The notes: generated from the letters alone by a model not told the origin. Positions 29,741-40,627 are shown, counted from the first letter of the stretch. The stretch is 64,000 nt of DNA from Slackia heliotrinireducens DSM 20476 (GCF_000023885.1 NC_013165.1:1488001-1552000), one strand, 5' to 3'. Numbers and translations: made by a program.

Positions 29741-31681
29741 TTATGCGACCTTCTTCTTCAGGACGCGCAGCATGAGGGCGCCGACCACGGCGCCGATGGC
29801 CAGGGCCACCAGGTACATGGGCCAGTTGCCGACGACGGCGAATACGAAGATGCCGCCATGGGGAGCCATGAGCGTGCAGCCGAAGGCCATGGAGATGGCG
29901 CCTGCGACGGCGGAGCCTACGACGCATGCGGGGATGACGCGCAGCGGGTCGGCTGCGGCGTAGGGGATGGCGCCTTCGGTGATGAAGGAAAGGCCCATGA
30001 TGTAGTTGACAGGAGCGCTCTTAAGCTCGGTCTCGGTCCAGCGATCCTTGAAGAAGGTGCAGGCCAGAGCGATAGCCAGCGGCGGAACCATGCCGCCGAT
30101 CATGACGGCTGCCATCATGTCGTAGTTGCCGGATTCGATGGCTGCCAGGCCGAACAGGTAAGCCGCCTTGTTGATGGGGCCGCCCATGTCGATGGCCATC
30201 ATGCCGCCCAGCAGGATGCCGAGCAGAATCTTGGCGCTGCCGAGGCTGGTCAGGAATGAGCTGATGCCGGCGTTGATGGCGATCATGATGGGGTTGACGG
30301 CGCACATGAAGATGCCGATGAAGGCGAGGCCGACCAGAGGATAGATGAGCATGGGCTTCATGCCGTCAAGCGCCTGCGGGATGTTCTCACACACCTTCTC
30401 GAACCAGAGCATGAAGTAGCCGCCCGCGAAGCCGGCGAGCAGGGCGCCCAAGAAGCCTGCGGAAACGGCCTGGCCGGCGGGGTCTGCGAAGGTGCAGCCC
30501 GCAGCTGCCATGGAGCCGCCGACGAAGCCGACCAGAAGGCCGGGGCGGTCGGCGATGGAGCGGCCGATGTAGCCTGCGAGGATGGGCAGCATGAAACCGA
30601 AGCTGACGCCGCCGATGCCCTTGAACCAGGCTGCGACCGGCGTGTTGCTGCCGAAGTTGCCGTCCTGAGGAGCGCCCAGCAGGGTGTCGATCAAAAACGC
30701 CAGGGCGATGAAGATACCGCCTGCGACGACGAAGGGCAGCATGTGGGAGACGCCCTCCATCAGGTGTTTGTAGATCTGGCGGCCGATGCTTTCGCCTTCG
30801 GCGGAATCGGCTGCGGAATCAACGGCACCGGTATGGTGGTACAGAGGAGCCGACCCGTCAAGGGCGCGGTTGATGAGCTCCTTAGGCTTGTTGATGCCGT
30901 CGGCAACCTTGGTGATCACGACTGGTTTGCCGTCGAAGCGGGCCATTTCGACGTTCTTGTCGGCAGCCACGATGATGCCTTCGGCAGCGGCGATCTCATC
31001 GGCCGTCAGGATGTTCTTCGCACCGCCGGAGCCGTTGGTCTCGACTTTGATGGGCACACCCATCTTTTCGGCCTCCTGTGCCAAGGCTTCGGCCGCCATG
31101 TAGGTATGCGCGATGCCGGTGGGGCAGGCGGTAACCGCCAGGACGCGGTAGCCTTCGGGCTCAGCAGTTGCAACGGCTGCAGCAGCAGGAGCGGTGGCTT
31201 CAGCTGCAGGCTCGGGCTCGCCGAACTTCTCGATTTCCTTGGCATCGATGATCTGCAGGAACTCGGCAGGCGTGGAGGCGCCCAGAAGCTTGCTGCGGAA
31301 GTCCATATCCATGAGCATGGTCATCAGGCGTGAGAGGACCTCCAAGTGAACGTCGCCATCGGAGGGGGCGGCGATCATGAACAGGAGGTTCGACGGCTTT
31401 CCGTCGGGCGCCTCGTAGTCGACGCCGTCGGGCACGGTCATCGCGGCAAGCGCAGGCTGCGCCACAGCATCGGTCTTGGCGTGGGGGATTGCCATGCCCT
31501 CGCCGATGGCGGTGGTACCGCCGGCCTCGCGTGCGAGGATTGCCTTGCGGTATTCCTCCACGTCGTTGAGGTTTCCTGCCTTTTCATGCAGGGCGATCAA
31601 CTGCTCGATAGCATCAGGCTTATCGGCCGCGGTCGCGCCGATTTTAATGCTACCTTCTTTCAGCAGGTCGACAATTCTCAT
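29741..31681 (-). CDS. fruA: PTS fructose transporter, fused EIIABC
   Basis: A 646-residue membrane transporter with the domain order EIIA-EIIB-EIIC. EIIA (about 1-150) has the active His67 in EGMAIPHAKT. An Ala/Pro linker precedes EIIB (about 178-275) with Cys186 in TACPTGIAHTYMAAEAL. EIIC from about 300 has eight or more hydrophobic segments. It imports fructose and phosphorylates it at C1. It sits between fruK and ptsH. The FruK product then enters glycolysis. Confidence 0.97.
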   Translation of the reverse strand: MRIVDLLKEGSIKIGATAADKPDAIEQLIALHEKAGNLNDVEEYRKAILAREAGGTTAIGEGMAIPHAKTDAVAQPALAAMTVPDGVDYEAPDGKPSNLLFMIAAPSDGDVHLEVLSRLMTMLMDMDFRSKLLGASTPAEFLQIIDAKEIEKFGEPEPAAEATAPAAAAVATAEPEGYRVLAVTACPTGIAHTYMAAEALAQEAEKMGVPIKVETNGSGGAKNILTADEIAAAEGIIVAADKNVEMARFDGKPVVITKVADGINKPKELINRALDGSAPLYHHTGAVDSAADSAEGESIGRQIYKHLMEGVSHMLPFVVAGGIFIALAFLIDTLLGAPQDGNFGSNTPVAAWFKGIGGVSFGFMLPILAGYIGRSIADRPGLLVGFVGGSMAAAGCTFADPAGQAVSAGFLGALLAGFAGGYFMLWFEKVCENIPQALDGMKPMLIYPLVGLAFIGIFMCAVNPIMIAINAGISSFLTSLGSAKILLGILLGGMMAIDMGGPINKAAYLFGLAAIESGNYDMMAAVMIGGMVPPLAIALACTFFKDRWTETELKSAPVNYIMGLSFITEGAIPYAAADPLRVIPACVVGSAVAGAISMAFGCTLMAPHGGIFVFAVVGNWPMYLVALAIGAVVGALMLRVLKKKVA

Positions 31682-31722
31682 CCTAGTTCCTTTCTCCGAA
31701 TGAGATGCAACTGATATTACCC

Positions 31723-31738
31723 ACGGCCTTGGGGCCGT
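31723..31738 (-). promoter_or_regulatory. Hairpin in the fruK-fruA gap
   Basis: ACGGCC (31723-31728) and GGCCGT (31733-31738) form a 6-bp stem with a 4-base loop and no T run. It may set relative fruK and fruA mRNA levels. Confidence 0.35.
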
Positions 31739-31744
31739 TAGTTC

Positions 31745-32701
31745 CTAAAGACGTGCAAGCAGTTCGTCTACCAGGTCCTTTTCGGCAAGTCCGGCGGAAA
31801 ACGCCGTTGCCGATCCGCAGGCCTGGGCCAGCTTGAAAGCGTGCTCGTAGCGCTCGTAGCCGGAAAGCCCCGCCTCGACGGCCTGCTGGTAGCCGCCGAC
31901 GAAACCTGCGACCATGGAGTCGCCTGCGCCGACGGAGTTCACGAGCTTGCCTTTGATGAGGGGCGCCTGGTGAAGGTTGCCGAACTCGTCCAACAGCACC
32001 GAGCCCTTCGATCCTAAGGAAACGATGACGTTGACAGCACCTTTTTCCTGAAGCATGCGGGCTCCTTCGACAATCTGGTCGAAGGTGGGGTCTTCCACAT
32101 CCAGGATTTCGGCGATCTCCTCGTCGTTGGGCTTGACCAGGAAGGGGCCGGCAGAAAGCGCGCAGTCGAGCACGGGGCCGGTCACGTCAACCACGGTGCG
32201 AACACCCTTGGCAGCCTGAGCGGCGACGATGCTCGCGTATGCATCAACGGGGACGGACTTGTGGGCTGCGCCTGACAAAACGACGATGTCGCCTTCACGA
32301 GTCTGTTCCAGCGTTTCATTCAAGGCAGAAAGAGAGGCAGCGTCGATGTTGGGCCCCGATGCGTTGATAGCGGTTTCCTCACCAGCGGCATACACGTCAT
32401 CGGCATCGGCGATTTCGACCATCTTCACATTGATGCGGGTCTGACCTTCGGGAAGCATGACGAAATCGTGGTCGACGCCCATGGATTCGATGCCCGTGAG
32501 CAGCGCCTGTCCAGTAGGGCCGGCGGCGAAACCGAGGGCTTTGTTCGGGATGCCGATGTTGTTCAGGACAACCGAAACGTTCACGCCCTTTCCGCCGTAG
32601 TAGATGTCCTGCTGAACGCAACGGTTGACGATGCCGTGCTTGACGTTGGAAACGCGCACGACGCAATCGAGCGCCGGATTGAACGTGACCGTATAAATCA
32701 T
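31745..32701 (-). CDS. fruK: 1-phosphofructokinase
   Basis: A 318-residue PfkB-family kinase making fructose 1,6-bisphosphate from fructose 1-phosphate. The N-terminal TFNPALDCVV, GGKGVNVSVVL and the C-terminal SVGAGDSMVAGFVGG (with the catalytic Asp) are all present. It is the first gene of the fructose operon. A -10 box and paired direct repeats lie upstream (32741-32809). No DeoR-type FruR gene is adjacent, unlike many Firmicutes and actinobacteria. Confidence 0.96.
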   Translation of the reverse strand: MIYTVTFNPALDCVVRVSNVKHGIVNRCVQQDIYYGGKGVNVSVVLNNIGIPNKALGFAAGPTGQALLTGIESMGVDHDFVMLPEGQTRINVKMVEIADADDVYAAGEETAINASGPNIDAASLSALNETLEQTREGDIVVLSGAAHKSVPVDAYASIVAAQAAKGVRTVVDVTGPVLDCALSAGPFLVKPNDEEIAEILDVEDPTFDQIVEGARMLQEKGAVNVIVSLGSKGSVLLDEFGNLHQAPLIKGKLVNSVGAGDSMVAGFVGGYQQAVEAGLSGYERYEHAFKLAQACGSATAFSAGLAEKDLVDELLARL

Positions 32702-32740
32702 ACGAAACCAGGCTTCCTGATTGAAGTAACCAACGAGTTC

Positions 32741-32809
32741 ATCATACCTGATAGTGTCTTTCTGATGTATGCGAATGGCAAAATTACGAATGTTGATGGG
32801 AAAATTACG
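32741..32809 (-). promoter_or_regulatory. fru operon -10 box and 21-base-spaced direct repeats
   Basis: TATGAT on the minus strand (32741-32746) lies 40 bases before fruK. Farther upstream a 14-base sequence, ATGGSAAAATTACG on the plus strand, occurs at 32775-32788 and 32796-32809 with one mismatch and a period of 21 bases, two helical turns. That is the expected position for an activator. Confidence 0.5.
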
Positions 32810-32946
32810 GTCAATCGTGTTGTACTGCGGCGCGGCCCGGCCGGCGCGTACAATGGACTTCGGGCCAGGCCCTTATATATGTGTTATGCAGCACCGCGTA
32901 TTCGTTCGGATATGCGGCGCTTGTTCATGTTCGGAAGGTGTTTCGC

Positions 32947-35900
32947 ATGTTGATCGATGCGTTGTCCCGCGTGCTCGTCAAAAGTGACGCGTTGGAGGAA
33001 GTTTGGGCGAAACTGGGTGCCGGACAGGACGCAGCCCTGGGCGTTGCGGCATCTGCCAGGCCTTTCATAACGGCTGCGGTGTATGCGGCGAACCCTCGCA
33101 CGATGTTCGTCGTCGTGCCGGGCTCCGAAGGTGCCGAAGCGTACGCGCGAACCCTGTCTGCCTACCTGGGCGAGGAGCGCGTAGCCCTGTTCCCGGCCCG
33201 CAAGGACTTTCCCTTCGCGCCGAAGAAGGCCGACCTGCGCGACATCGGCATGCGTGCGAAGGCGGCCTGGTCGCTGCAGGACGGTCGTCCCGTTGTTGTG
33301 GTGGCGAGCGCATCTGCCCTGGTGAGGATGCTTCCGCCCGCAGACGCGCGCACGTTCGCCCCGGTCGTGTGTCGCGCCCAGGCCGAGGCGGTCGATGCGG
33401 CCACGGGCGAGGTGCTCTCGTTCGAAGACATGCAGAATGCCTTAGTGGCCAGGGGATATGAGAACACGGGAGAGTTGGACGGGCCCGGCACCTTCTGCAT
33501 CCGCGGCGGCATCATCGATGTGTTCCCGGGCACGGGGGTCTATCCTGTGCGGCTTGACTACTTCGGAGACGAGATCGACGAGATCCGCCGTGTGGTTCCG
33601 TCGACCGGGCAGAGCATCTCCTCGTTGGACAAGTTCGAGATCTTCCCCGTCCGTGAGTACGCCCTTTCGAAAACAACTTTGAACCGCGCCATGAAGCCGC
33701 TGGGCAAGCGCGCCGAAACCGACCCGGTGTGGCGCGACCTGTACGACAAAGCGTCGACCGGCAACGATTTCGAAGGCGCAGACGCATTGCTGCCCCTCCT
33801 GTACGACAAGACGCAAACGCTGGGGGCATACGTGCGCAAAGGCGCCTTAACGGTGCTCGACGAGCCCCGCAGCCTGATCGACGACGCGAACCACGCCTTC
33901 GAAGACGCCTCGCAGCGCTCGCAAGGCAGCCACATTTCCGTTGACGGCCTCTACGTTTCGGGCTCTGACCTGGATTTCGGCCGAAACGAACGGCTCACCC
34001 TGGCGTCCATCATGCGGGTGGGCGGCATGATGGACGCTGAGCTGCCCGTCAAGCGCACCGATGTGGCAGGCGATGCGGAACGCCTGGTGGGACGCCTGCG
34101 CGGCTTCGTCAACCAGGATTACACCACGGTGTTCAGCGTGCCCGATTTCAGGGCGCGACAGGACATGAAGCTTTTGCTGGTGGATGCCGGCATCCCGATT
34201 GTGGAGGTGCTGGACGTCACAGGCCAGACGCCCGAGAAGCTCAAACGGGGCGTGGTCAACATAGTGGATGTGGACGTGCCTTTGGGCATGGTGATCCCCA
34301 AGGCGAAGCTGGCCATCGTTTCCGTACATGACCTGCAGGGACGCGCTTCAAGCGTAAGCCGAAGACGCCACATCGACATAACCGAGATTACGTTCCCGTA
34401 CAAGCCAGGCGACTATGTGGTGCATGCCGCCCACGGCATCGCCTACTTCAGGGGGCTCGTCAAGCAGGACTTGGGCGGCGTGACCCGCGATTACCTTCAG
34501 CTGGAATACGCCGAAGGCGACAAGCTCTTCGTTCCGGTGGAACAGCTTGACCGCGTGACGCGCTATGTGGGTCCGGAAGGAAACGACCCGCGTTTGACCA
34601 GGCTCAACACATCCGACTGGTCACGTGCGCTCACCAAGGCGCGCAAGGCCACCAAGAAACTTGCCTTCGACTTGGTGGACGTATACGCCCGCCGCGCCAG
34701 CGTGCAAGGATTCCGCTATTCGCCTGACACGCCCTGGCAGAAGGAGATGGAGGAATCCTTCCCGTACCAGGAGACGCCATCCAGCTGGCGGCCATCGCCG
34801 AGATCAAGGCCGACATGCAGTCGTCGAAGCCGATGGACCGCCTGATCTGCGGCGACGTGGGATTCGGCAAAACCGAGGTGGCCCTACGCGCGGCGTTCAA
34901 GGCGGTTCAGGACCATAAGCAGGTCATGGTGCTGTGCCCGACCACCATTCTGGCACAGCAGCACTACACCACGTTCAAGGACCGCTTCGACCCCTTCGGC
35001 GTGCGCGTCGACGTGCTGTCGCGCTTCCGTACCAACCAGCAGCAGAAGGCAACGCTTGAAGATTTCGAAAAAGGCGAGGTCAACGTGCTTGTCGGCACAC
35101 ACCGGCTTTTGTCGCGGGACGTGAACCCCCACGATCTGGGGCTGGTGATCATCGACGAGGAGCAGCGTTTCGGTGTGGGGCACAAGGAGCAGCTGAAGAA
35201 CCTTCGCGAGCAGATCGACGTGCTCACCATGTCGGCTACGCCCATCCCGCGCACCATGCAGATGAGCCTTTCTGGCGTTCGCGACATGAGCCTGATCATG
35301 ACGCCGCCGGACGAGCGACGCCCCGTCGAGGTGCACGTGGGCGAATGGGACGTGGACGTGGTGTCCGACGCCATCCGCCGCGAGCTGCAGCGCGGTGGCC
35401 AGGTGTATTACGTATCGAATCGTGTGCGGACCATCGATGACGCCGTCGAACGCGTCGGGGCGGCCGCTGCCGAAGCGCGCGTCGGCGTTGCCCACGGCAA
35501 GATGAGCAAAGACGAGCTCGAACGGGTTATGGAGGATTTCGCGGCGGGCGACATCGACGTGCTGGTGGCGACCACCATCATCGAAAGCGGCATCGACAAC
35601 CCGCATACGAACACGCTGATCATCGAGGATTCGCAGAGGCTGGGCCTGGCGCAGATGTACCAGCTCAAAGGGCGTGTCGGCCGCAGCTCCGTGCAGGCCT
35701 ACGCCTACTTTATGTTCCCGAGCACCATTCCGCTGACCGACGAGGCGCAGGCGCGTCTGGAAGCCATCAACGAACACCGCGACCTGGGAAGCGGCATGCA
35801 AGTTGCCCTGCGCGACCTGGAGATACGCGGCGCCGGAAGCCTTCTGGGCGCCGAGCAGCACGGCAACATGAGCGCCGTGGGCTTCGACCTGTTCGCTCAG

Positions 35901-36401
35901 ATGCTGGCCACTGCAGTCGCGTCTGCACGCGAAGGGTCCGACGTGAAGGACGCGCTGCCGCCGGCTCTTTCGGACATCACCGTTAACCTGCCTGCCAGCA
36001 CGTTCATTCCCGAAGACTACGTGCCTGACACCGACGAACGCGTGCTGGTGTACCGCCGTGCCGCCAGTGCCGATTCCATTTCGGCAGTGGACGACATTGA
36101 ACGGGCCCTTGCAGAAAACCATGGGGAAGAGCCCGTGGAGTGCGTGAACTTCTTCGCGAAGGCGCGCCTGCGTGCGTGGGCAAACGAGCACAACGTGAAA
36201 ACCATCAGCGTGGTGGGCGGCAAACTGACCATGGAACCCATCGGACTGACGGACGCCGACATGAAACCGCTGCGGCGTTACGGCGGACGTTATTCGAAAA
36301 CGGCTCGCAAGCTGCAGCTTCCCATCAAATACTTCGACGCCTCGGGCAAAGGCGACCTGGTGGCATCCGTCTGGTCGTTCGTGCAGACGATGGGGAAGTA
36401 G
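32947..36401 (+). pseudogene. mfd: Transcription-repair coupling factor Mfd, interrupted by a one-base frameshift
   Basis: Mfd removes stalled RNA polymerase and recruits UvrA. The first frame (32947 to about 34780) encodes the UvrB-like domains and the CarD-like RNA-polymerase-interaction domain (PYKPGDYVVHAAHGIAYF). The second frame (from about 34781 to 36401) encodes the translocase with GDVGFGKTEVALRAAF, DEEQRFGVGHKE and the C-terminal TRCF domain. The break falls in the conserved PYQETP-x-QLAAIAEIKADM stretch. One extra base in the ATCCAG context near 34780 would give an uninterrupted protein of about 1150 residues. No other lesion is seen, so a recent mutation or a sequencing error is likely. 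GGAAGG precedes ATG 32947, and a TACAAT box lies at 32849. Confidence 0.93.
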
Positions 36402-36421
36402 GCACTCGGGCTGAAACGGAA

Positions 36422-37831
36422 CTAACGAGAGGTGGTCGTCCGCAAGGACTGCTCTTCGGATTCGGCAAGGTCGATGAGCTCCTGACGGCTGTGCACGCCG
36501 CATTTTCCGTAGATGCGGCGCAGGTGTGTGTCCACCGTGCTTTTGGCCAGATAAAGCTCCTGGGCGATGCGCTCGTTGGTATGTCCGCGCAGCGCCAGGA
36601 CGAATACTTCGGATTCGCGAGCGGAAAGCCCCGAGCGCTCGATGATGCGCCTGCGGGCCTCGTCGGCATAATCCAGGTCGTCCACGACTACGGCCATCTC
36701 GCCGAAGCTGCGGTCCGTGAACAGGAAGAGGTATGCGATCAGGGCGAACAGCCCCGCCGTCGCCATGGCCACATAGGGCGTGATGGCGGTGCCGTTTTGC
36801 GTGTTGAACATGTTGCCGATGACGATGCCCGCCAGCTCGCCGCCGAACACCGCCATGAAGCAGCGGGCGATAAGCACCGGGGCGTCGAGCCCCGATACGG
36901 TGGCGGTTGCTAGAAACAGCGCGACGAAGCAGGAGCAGAGCCCGAGGAAGCCGGCGAGCACCAGGGTGTCGCCCGGCACGCCGCTTTGGGTCATGACCGG
37001 TTGGAACAGGAAACCCGTCATGATGACGAGCAGCGCGATGCGGTACATGCCGCCGAAGGCGTCGCGTTCGGCGGGTTTGTCCGACCAGATGCTCTGGAGC
37101 ACGGCCCAGCAGAACAGAAGCAGAATCACAGCCGTCGCAGCGAACAGGGGAGCCGCAGGTCCGTCAGGGTTCGCGCGGAAGGTTTCCATCAGGCCTGCGG
37201 ACACGCCGTAGAAAAATATGCCCGCTCCGATGCGGGTGCTCATCGTGGCGCTGAAATCCTCACGCTCCTGCATGTCGGTGGGTACTGCAGCACTGCGAGC
37301 GGGAACCATCAACACGAAGCTGACCAGCGGCAATGCGATGGGGACAAAGCGGGCGACGCCTTCGGGCAGGCACAGCGTCCCAAAGCATAGGGCTGCAGCC
37401 ACGCCTGTGGCCAGAAACACCTCGTCTGCCGCAAGGCGGGGCGATGCCGAAGCCAACCTGGACGCCCAGCCGGTCAATCCAACGGCCAGCCCAACGCCAA
37501 TCACGGCATCGGTGGCAAGAAGCAACGGCGTATTGTTGGAAAAGAGGACGGTGGCCGCGTAGGCGACCGCCATGACGATGCCCGCAACCGCATTCGCCGT
37601 CACATCGGTCGAAACGGAACGAAGCTTTCGGTTCTCGACGAAGACGATAAGCGCCAGGCATGCCCCCAAAAGCATGGCAAGCATATCTGCACGTTCGATT
37701 CCGATAGTGCCCACAGGAAGGATGACGTTGCTGCCCATGTAGAAGACGTCGTACATGAACGCAAGCAGGCACGCGAACCCGACAGCATTGCGCCACGAAA
37801 GCTGGTCGGTATGGGTCTCGGTCTGCGGCAT
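36422..37831 (-). CDS. LuxR-type regulator with an N-terminal 12-helix membrane domain
   Basis: A 469-residue protein. Residues 20-390 are almost continuously hydrophobic (about 12 helices, transporter-like). The C-terminal LuxR HTH begins with LSARESEVFVLALRGHTNERIA and ends with YGKCGVHSRQELIDLAES. Such membrane-anchored LuxR proteins are numerous in Eggerthella and Slackia relatives. The membrane part probably senses a ligand, which is inference. The start MPQTETHTDQ at 37831 follows GAGAAGGA. Upstream in-frame ATGs exist without better sites. It is convergent with mfd. Confidence 0.88.
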   Translation of the reverse strand: MPQTETHTDQLSWRNAVGFACLLAFMYDVFYMGSNVILPVGTIGIERADMLAMLLGACLALIVFVENRKLRSVSTDVTANAVAGIVMAVAYAATVLFSNNTPLLLATDAVIGVGLAVGLTGWASRLASASPRLAADEVFLATGVAAALCFGTLCLPEGVARFVPIALPLVSFVLMVPARSAAVPTDMQEREDFSATMSTRIGAGIFFYGVSAGLMETFRANPDGPAAPLFAATAVILLLFCWAVLQSIWSDKPAERDAFGGMYRIALLVIMTGFLFQPVMTQSGVPGDTLVLAGFLGLCSCFVALFLATATVSGLDAPVLIARCFMAVFGGELAGIVIGNMFNTQNGTAITPYVAMATAGLFALIAYLFLFTDRSFGEMAVVVDDLDYADEARRRIIERSGLSARESEVFVLALRGHTNERIAQELYLAKSTVDTHLRRIYGKCGVHSRQELIDLAESEEQSLRTTTSR

Positions 37832-37949
37832 GGGTTCCTTCTCCTCGTGTATAACGCCGTACATGATACCAATATTAGATGCAGCGCTTGTGGGGAAATC
37901 CGTTGGAAGATAGGGCAGTGCCGACACCTTGAAAAAGAAACCGATCATG

Positions 37950-37980
37950 AAAAAAGGGAGACGGCACCGGTCCGTCTCCC
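37950..37980 (-). terminator. Terminator of tatA
   Basis: Read on the minus strand, GGGAGACGG and CCGTCTCCC (plus-strand 37956-37964 and 37972-37980) form a 9-bp stem followed by TTTTTT. Confidence 0.9.
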
Positions 37981-38003
37981 TCGTCGTACATATATATGTT
38001 GGT

Positions 38004-38300
38004 TTACGCTTCGACCTTTTCGGTGGCTTCGGCAGTCTCTTCGGCAGCTTCTTCGGCCTGAGGAGCCTCGATCTTCTTGGCGGCCTTCTTCTTGCGAGGC
38101 TTTGCGGTTTTCTGTTCTTCCTCTTCCTTCGCGGCCTCTTCTTCGGCTTCCTTCATCTCAGAGTCCATACCCTGTCGAAGGTTGCGCACCGTCTTGCCGA
38201 GCGCTGCGCCCAGCTTCGGGAGCTGCTTCGGTCCGAAGATCAGAAGCGCCACAGCCAGGATGATGAGAAGTTCGGGAAGACCCAATCCGCCGATTTTCAT
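38004..38300 (-). CDS. tatA: Sec-independent protein translocase subunit TatA
   Basis: A 98-residue TatA/E-type protein. It begins with MKIGGLGLPELLIILAVALL, a short transmembrane helix, then FGPKQLPKLGAALGKTVRNL, the amphipathic helix with the FGP motif. A charged tail of Glu, Ala and Lys completes it. TatA forms the pore for folded twin-arginine substrates. No tatC is next to it in this window. GGGGGT lies before the ATG, and a strong terminator follows. Confidence 0.96.
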   Translation of the reverse strand: MKIGGLGLPELLIILAVALLIFGPKQLPKLGAALGKTVRNLRQGMDSEMKEAEEEAAKEEEEQKTAKPRKKKAAKKIEAPQAEEAAEETAEATEKVEA

Positions 38301-38740
38301 GTTCGTACCCCCAATGGATGTCGATTTGTTTGCGGTCTTGCACTTGCGATGGGTGCATCCTACGGTTTTCGAGGCGTGGCGCATATCGTGCAAACCCATG
38401 AAATCGAGCCGAATCGGCCGAAATCTTCGTCATGCATATTGAGTATATGTATTACGAACTTGGGTTATGCGATTTGCCAACTTAAACCCCAAACCGCCGT
38501 CATCTTTTAGGAGCCGTGTCTCCAAGACGTTTTGAACCTTAGCGAAATCCAGAAACGATTGCAAAATTGATATTCAAATGAGTTCATAATCGGCAATTTG
38601 TAATCAAGATAATTAAATCCATATCAGCGAATTTAATTTGGCCGCTGTATTTCGACCGTTCACGATTAACTGGACCCCAAAAAGCTCGAAGTGACTATGC
38701 TTTAGGTGTCTTAAAACCAACAAGAAAGGATGTGGTTCCA
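38301..38740. other. 440-base intergenic region between divergent tatA and the SDR gene
   Basis: No gene is credible here. The half next to the dehydrogenase (about 38440-38700) is clearly AT-richer than its surroundings and contains many A and T tracts, which could act as upstream activating DNA for the strongly codon-biased dehydrogenase gene. A TATGCT -10-like box lies at 38696-38701. I see no riboswitch or repeat. Confidence 0.4.
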
Positions 38741-39532
<792 letters not shown>

Positions 39533-39595
39533 TTCCTGCTTGCGCAGACTGAGGGTATCCTCAAGTCCTGCATTCTGACAGAGGTTGGAAACCTG

Positions 39596-39625
39596 CCGCC
39601 CCCGGCGTTCCGGGGGCGGTTTTTT
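39596..39625 (+). terminator. Strong terminator after the SDR gene
   Basis: The 10-bp stem CCGCCCCCGG (39596-39605) and CCGGGGGCGG (39610-39619), with loop CGTT, is followed by TTTTTT. Confidence 0.95.
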
Positions 39626-39705
39626 GCGCAAACGTTATTCCGAATACAGGGGGAAGCGTGTAGGATGTTCTCGGATGAAGGTGCTGTACGGCAAGAGGTG
39701 CAATT

Positions 39706-40410
39706 ATGGAATATACCATAGATGAACTGCGACAATACTATGCATCCATGCCTCAGGAGTTTGGGTTCGCCAGCATGTGCAAGATGACGCTTCCTCAAAA
39801 TGTAGAAGGAATGCGAGTCATCGACATCGGATGCCGACGCGGCAAAGGCGTGCAGAAGTTCGCGTCGCGCATCGGTTCTGACGGTTTCGTACTGGGAGTC
39901 GAGCCGAACGACGCCTTCGTGCGCGAAGCTGTGGATCGCATCCGCGAAGCGGGGGCGGAATCCGACAAGCCGCTCGCGCCGACCGAAATCCGACAGGGCT
40001 TTTTCGAAATGCTCGGCCTGAGCCCGGGAGAAGAGCACACGTTCGATTTGGTCTATGCCAACAGCAGCTTGAACCTCTGCAAGAATATGCCCGAAGCCGT
40101 GCGTCAAATGGCGTTGGCTGCCAGGCCTGGCGCAACCTTGTTGTTAGAAACGGTGCTTGCGACGGGGGAGCGGGATGTTGCCGTTCTTGGTGCCGCACGA
40201 AAGATGGGAAATGCCGTGCAATCGGCCCCCTCGAAGGACGAGTTCTTGGGTTGGCTGTCCGACGCGGGGTTTATCGATGTGCAGCGCACTGTCGTGCAGA
40301 AGCTGACGCCCGACGCTGCCTACAAGCAGGACACGAAGGTTCCATGCGTCGACTCGGTCGAGTGCGTGGAATTCGAAGAGACGATCGTCACGGCAAGGGT
40401 TCCCCGCTGA
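39706..40410 (+). CDS. Class I SAM-dependent methyltransferase
   Basis: A 234-residue protein with a Rossmann methyltransferase core: VIDIGCRRGKG (38-48) binds SAM, VEPNDAFV follows as motif II and FDLVYANSSLNLC as motif IV. The lack of the usual GCGTG glycines at the first motif is a modest deviation. The overall layout recalls arsenite-type methyltransferases, but I see no firm diagnostic cysteines, so the substrate is open. It precedes the ech operon by 217 bases and probably has its own transcript. Confidence 0.8.
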   Translation: MEYTIDELRQYYASMPQEFGFASMCKMTLPQNVEGMRVIDIGCRRGKGVQKFASRIGSDGFVLGVEPNDAFVREAVDRIREAGAESDKPLAPTEIRQGFFEMLGLSPGEEHTFDLVYANSSLNLCKNMPEAVRQMALAARPGATLLLETVLATGERDVAVLGAARKMGNAVQSAPSKDEFLGWLSDAGFIDVQRTVVQKLTPDAAYKQDTKVPCVDSVECVEFEETIVTARVPR

Positions 40411-40477
40411 GCCTGGCTGAGGCAAGTTCGGCGTCGACCGTGGCATATCTGCCGCGAGCGGTTGAATAATGTTACTG

Positions 40478-40501
40478 ATTAGGTACCAATTGTTACCTAA
40501 T
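40478..40501. promoter_or_regulatory. Perfect palindrome upstream of the ech operon
   Basis: ATTAGGTA (40478-40485) and TACCTAAT (40494-40501) are separated by CCAATTGT. The size and symmetry fit a dimeric regulator. It lies about 60-80 bases upstream of the candidate ech promoter. Confidence 0.5.
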
Positions 40502-40561
40502 TGCCGTTGACCGATGTAGTATCTCGTCCAATCGCATATACACCATGGGGTATACGTCTGT

Positions 40562-40589
40562 TTGGTACAGTGCAGCAGGCGATTATTAT
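40562..40589 (+). promoter_or_regulatory. Candidate ech promoter
   Basis: TTGGTA (40562-40567) and TATTAT (40584-40589) are 16 bases apart, 38 bases before the first start codon. Confidence 0.4.
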
Positions 40590-40627
40590 CGCCATTTTGT
40601 TTAGAAGGGGACCGAAAGAGAGCAAAC

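Noticed and set aside
34770-34800. Programmed -1 frameshift in mfd
   Set aside because: There is no X-XXY-YYZ slippery heptamer near the break and no reason for Mfd to need one. A mutation or sequencing error explains it better.
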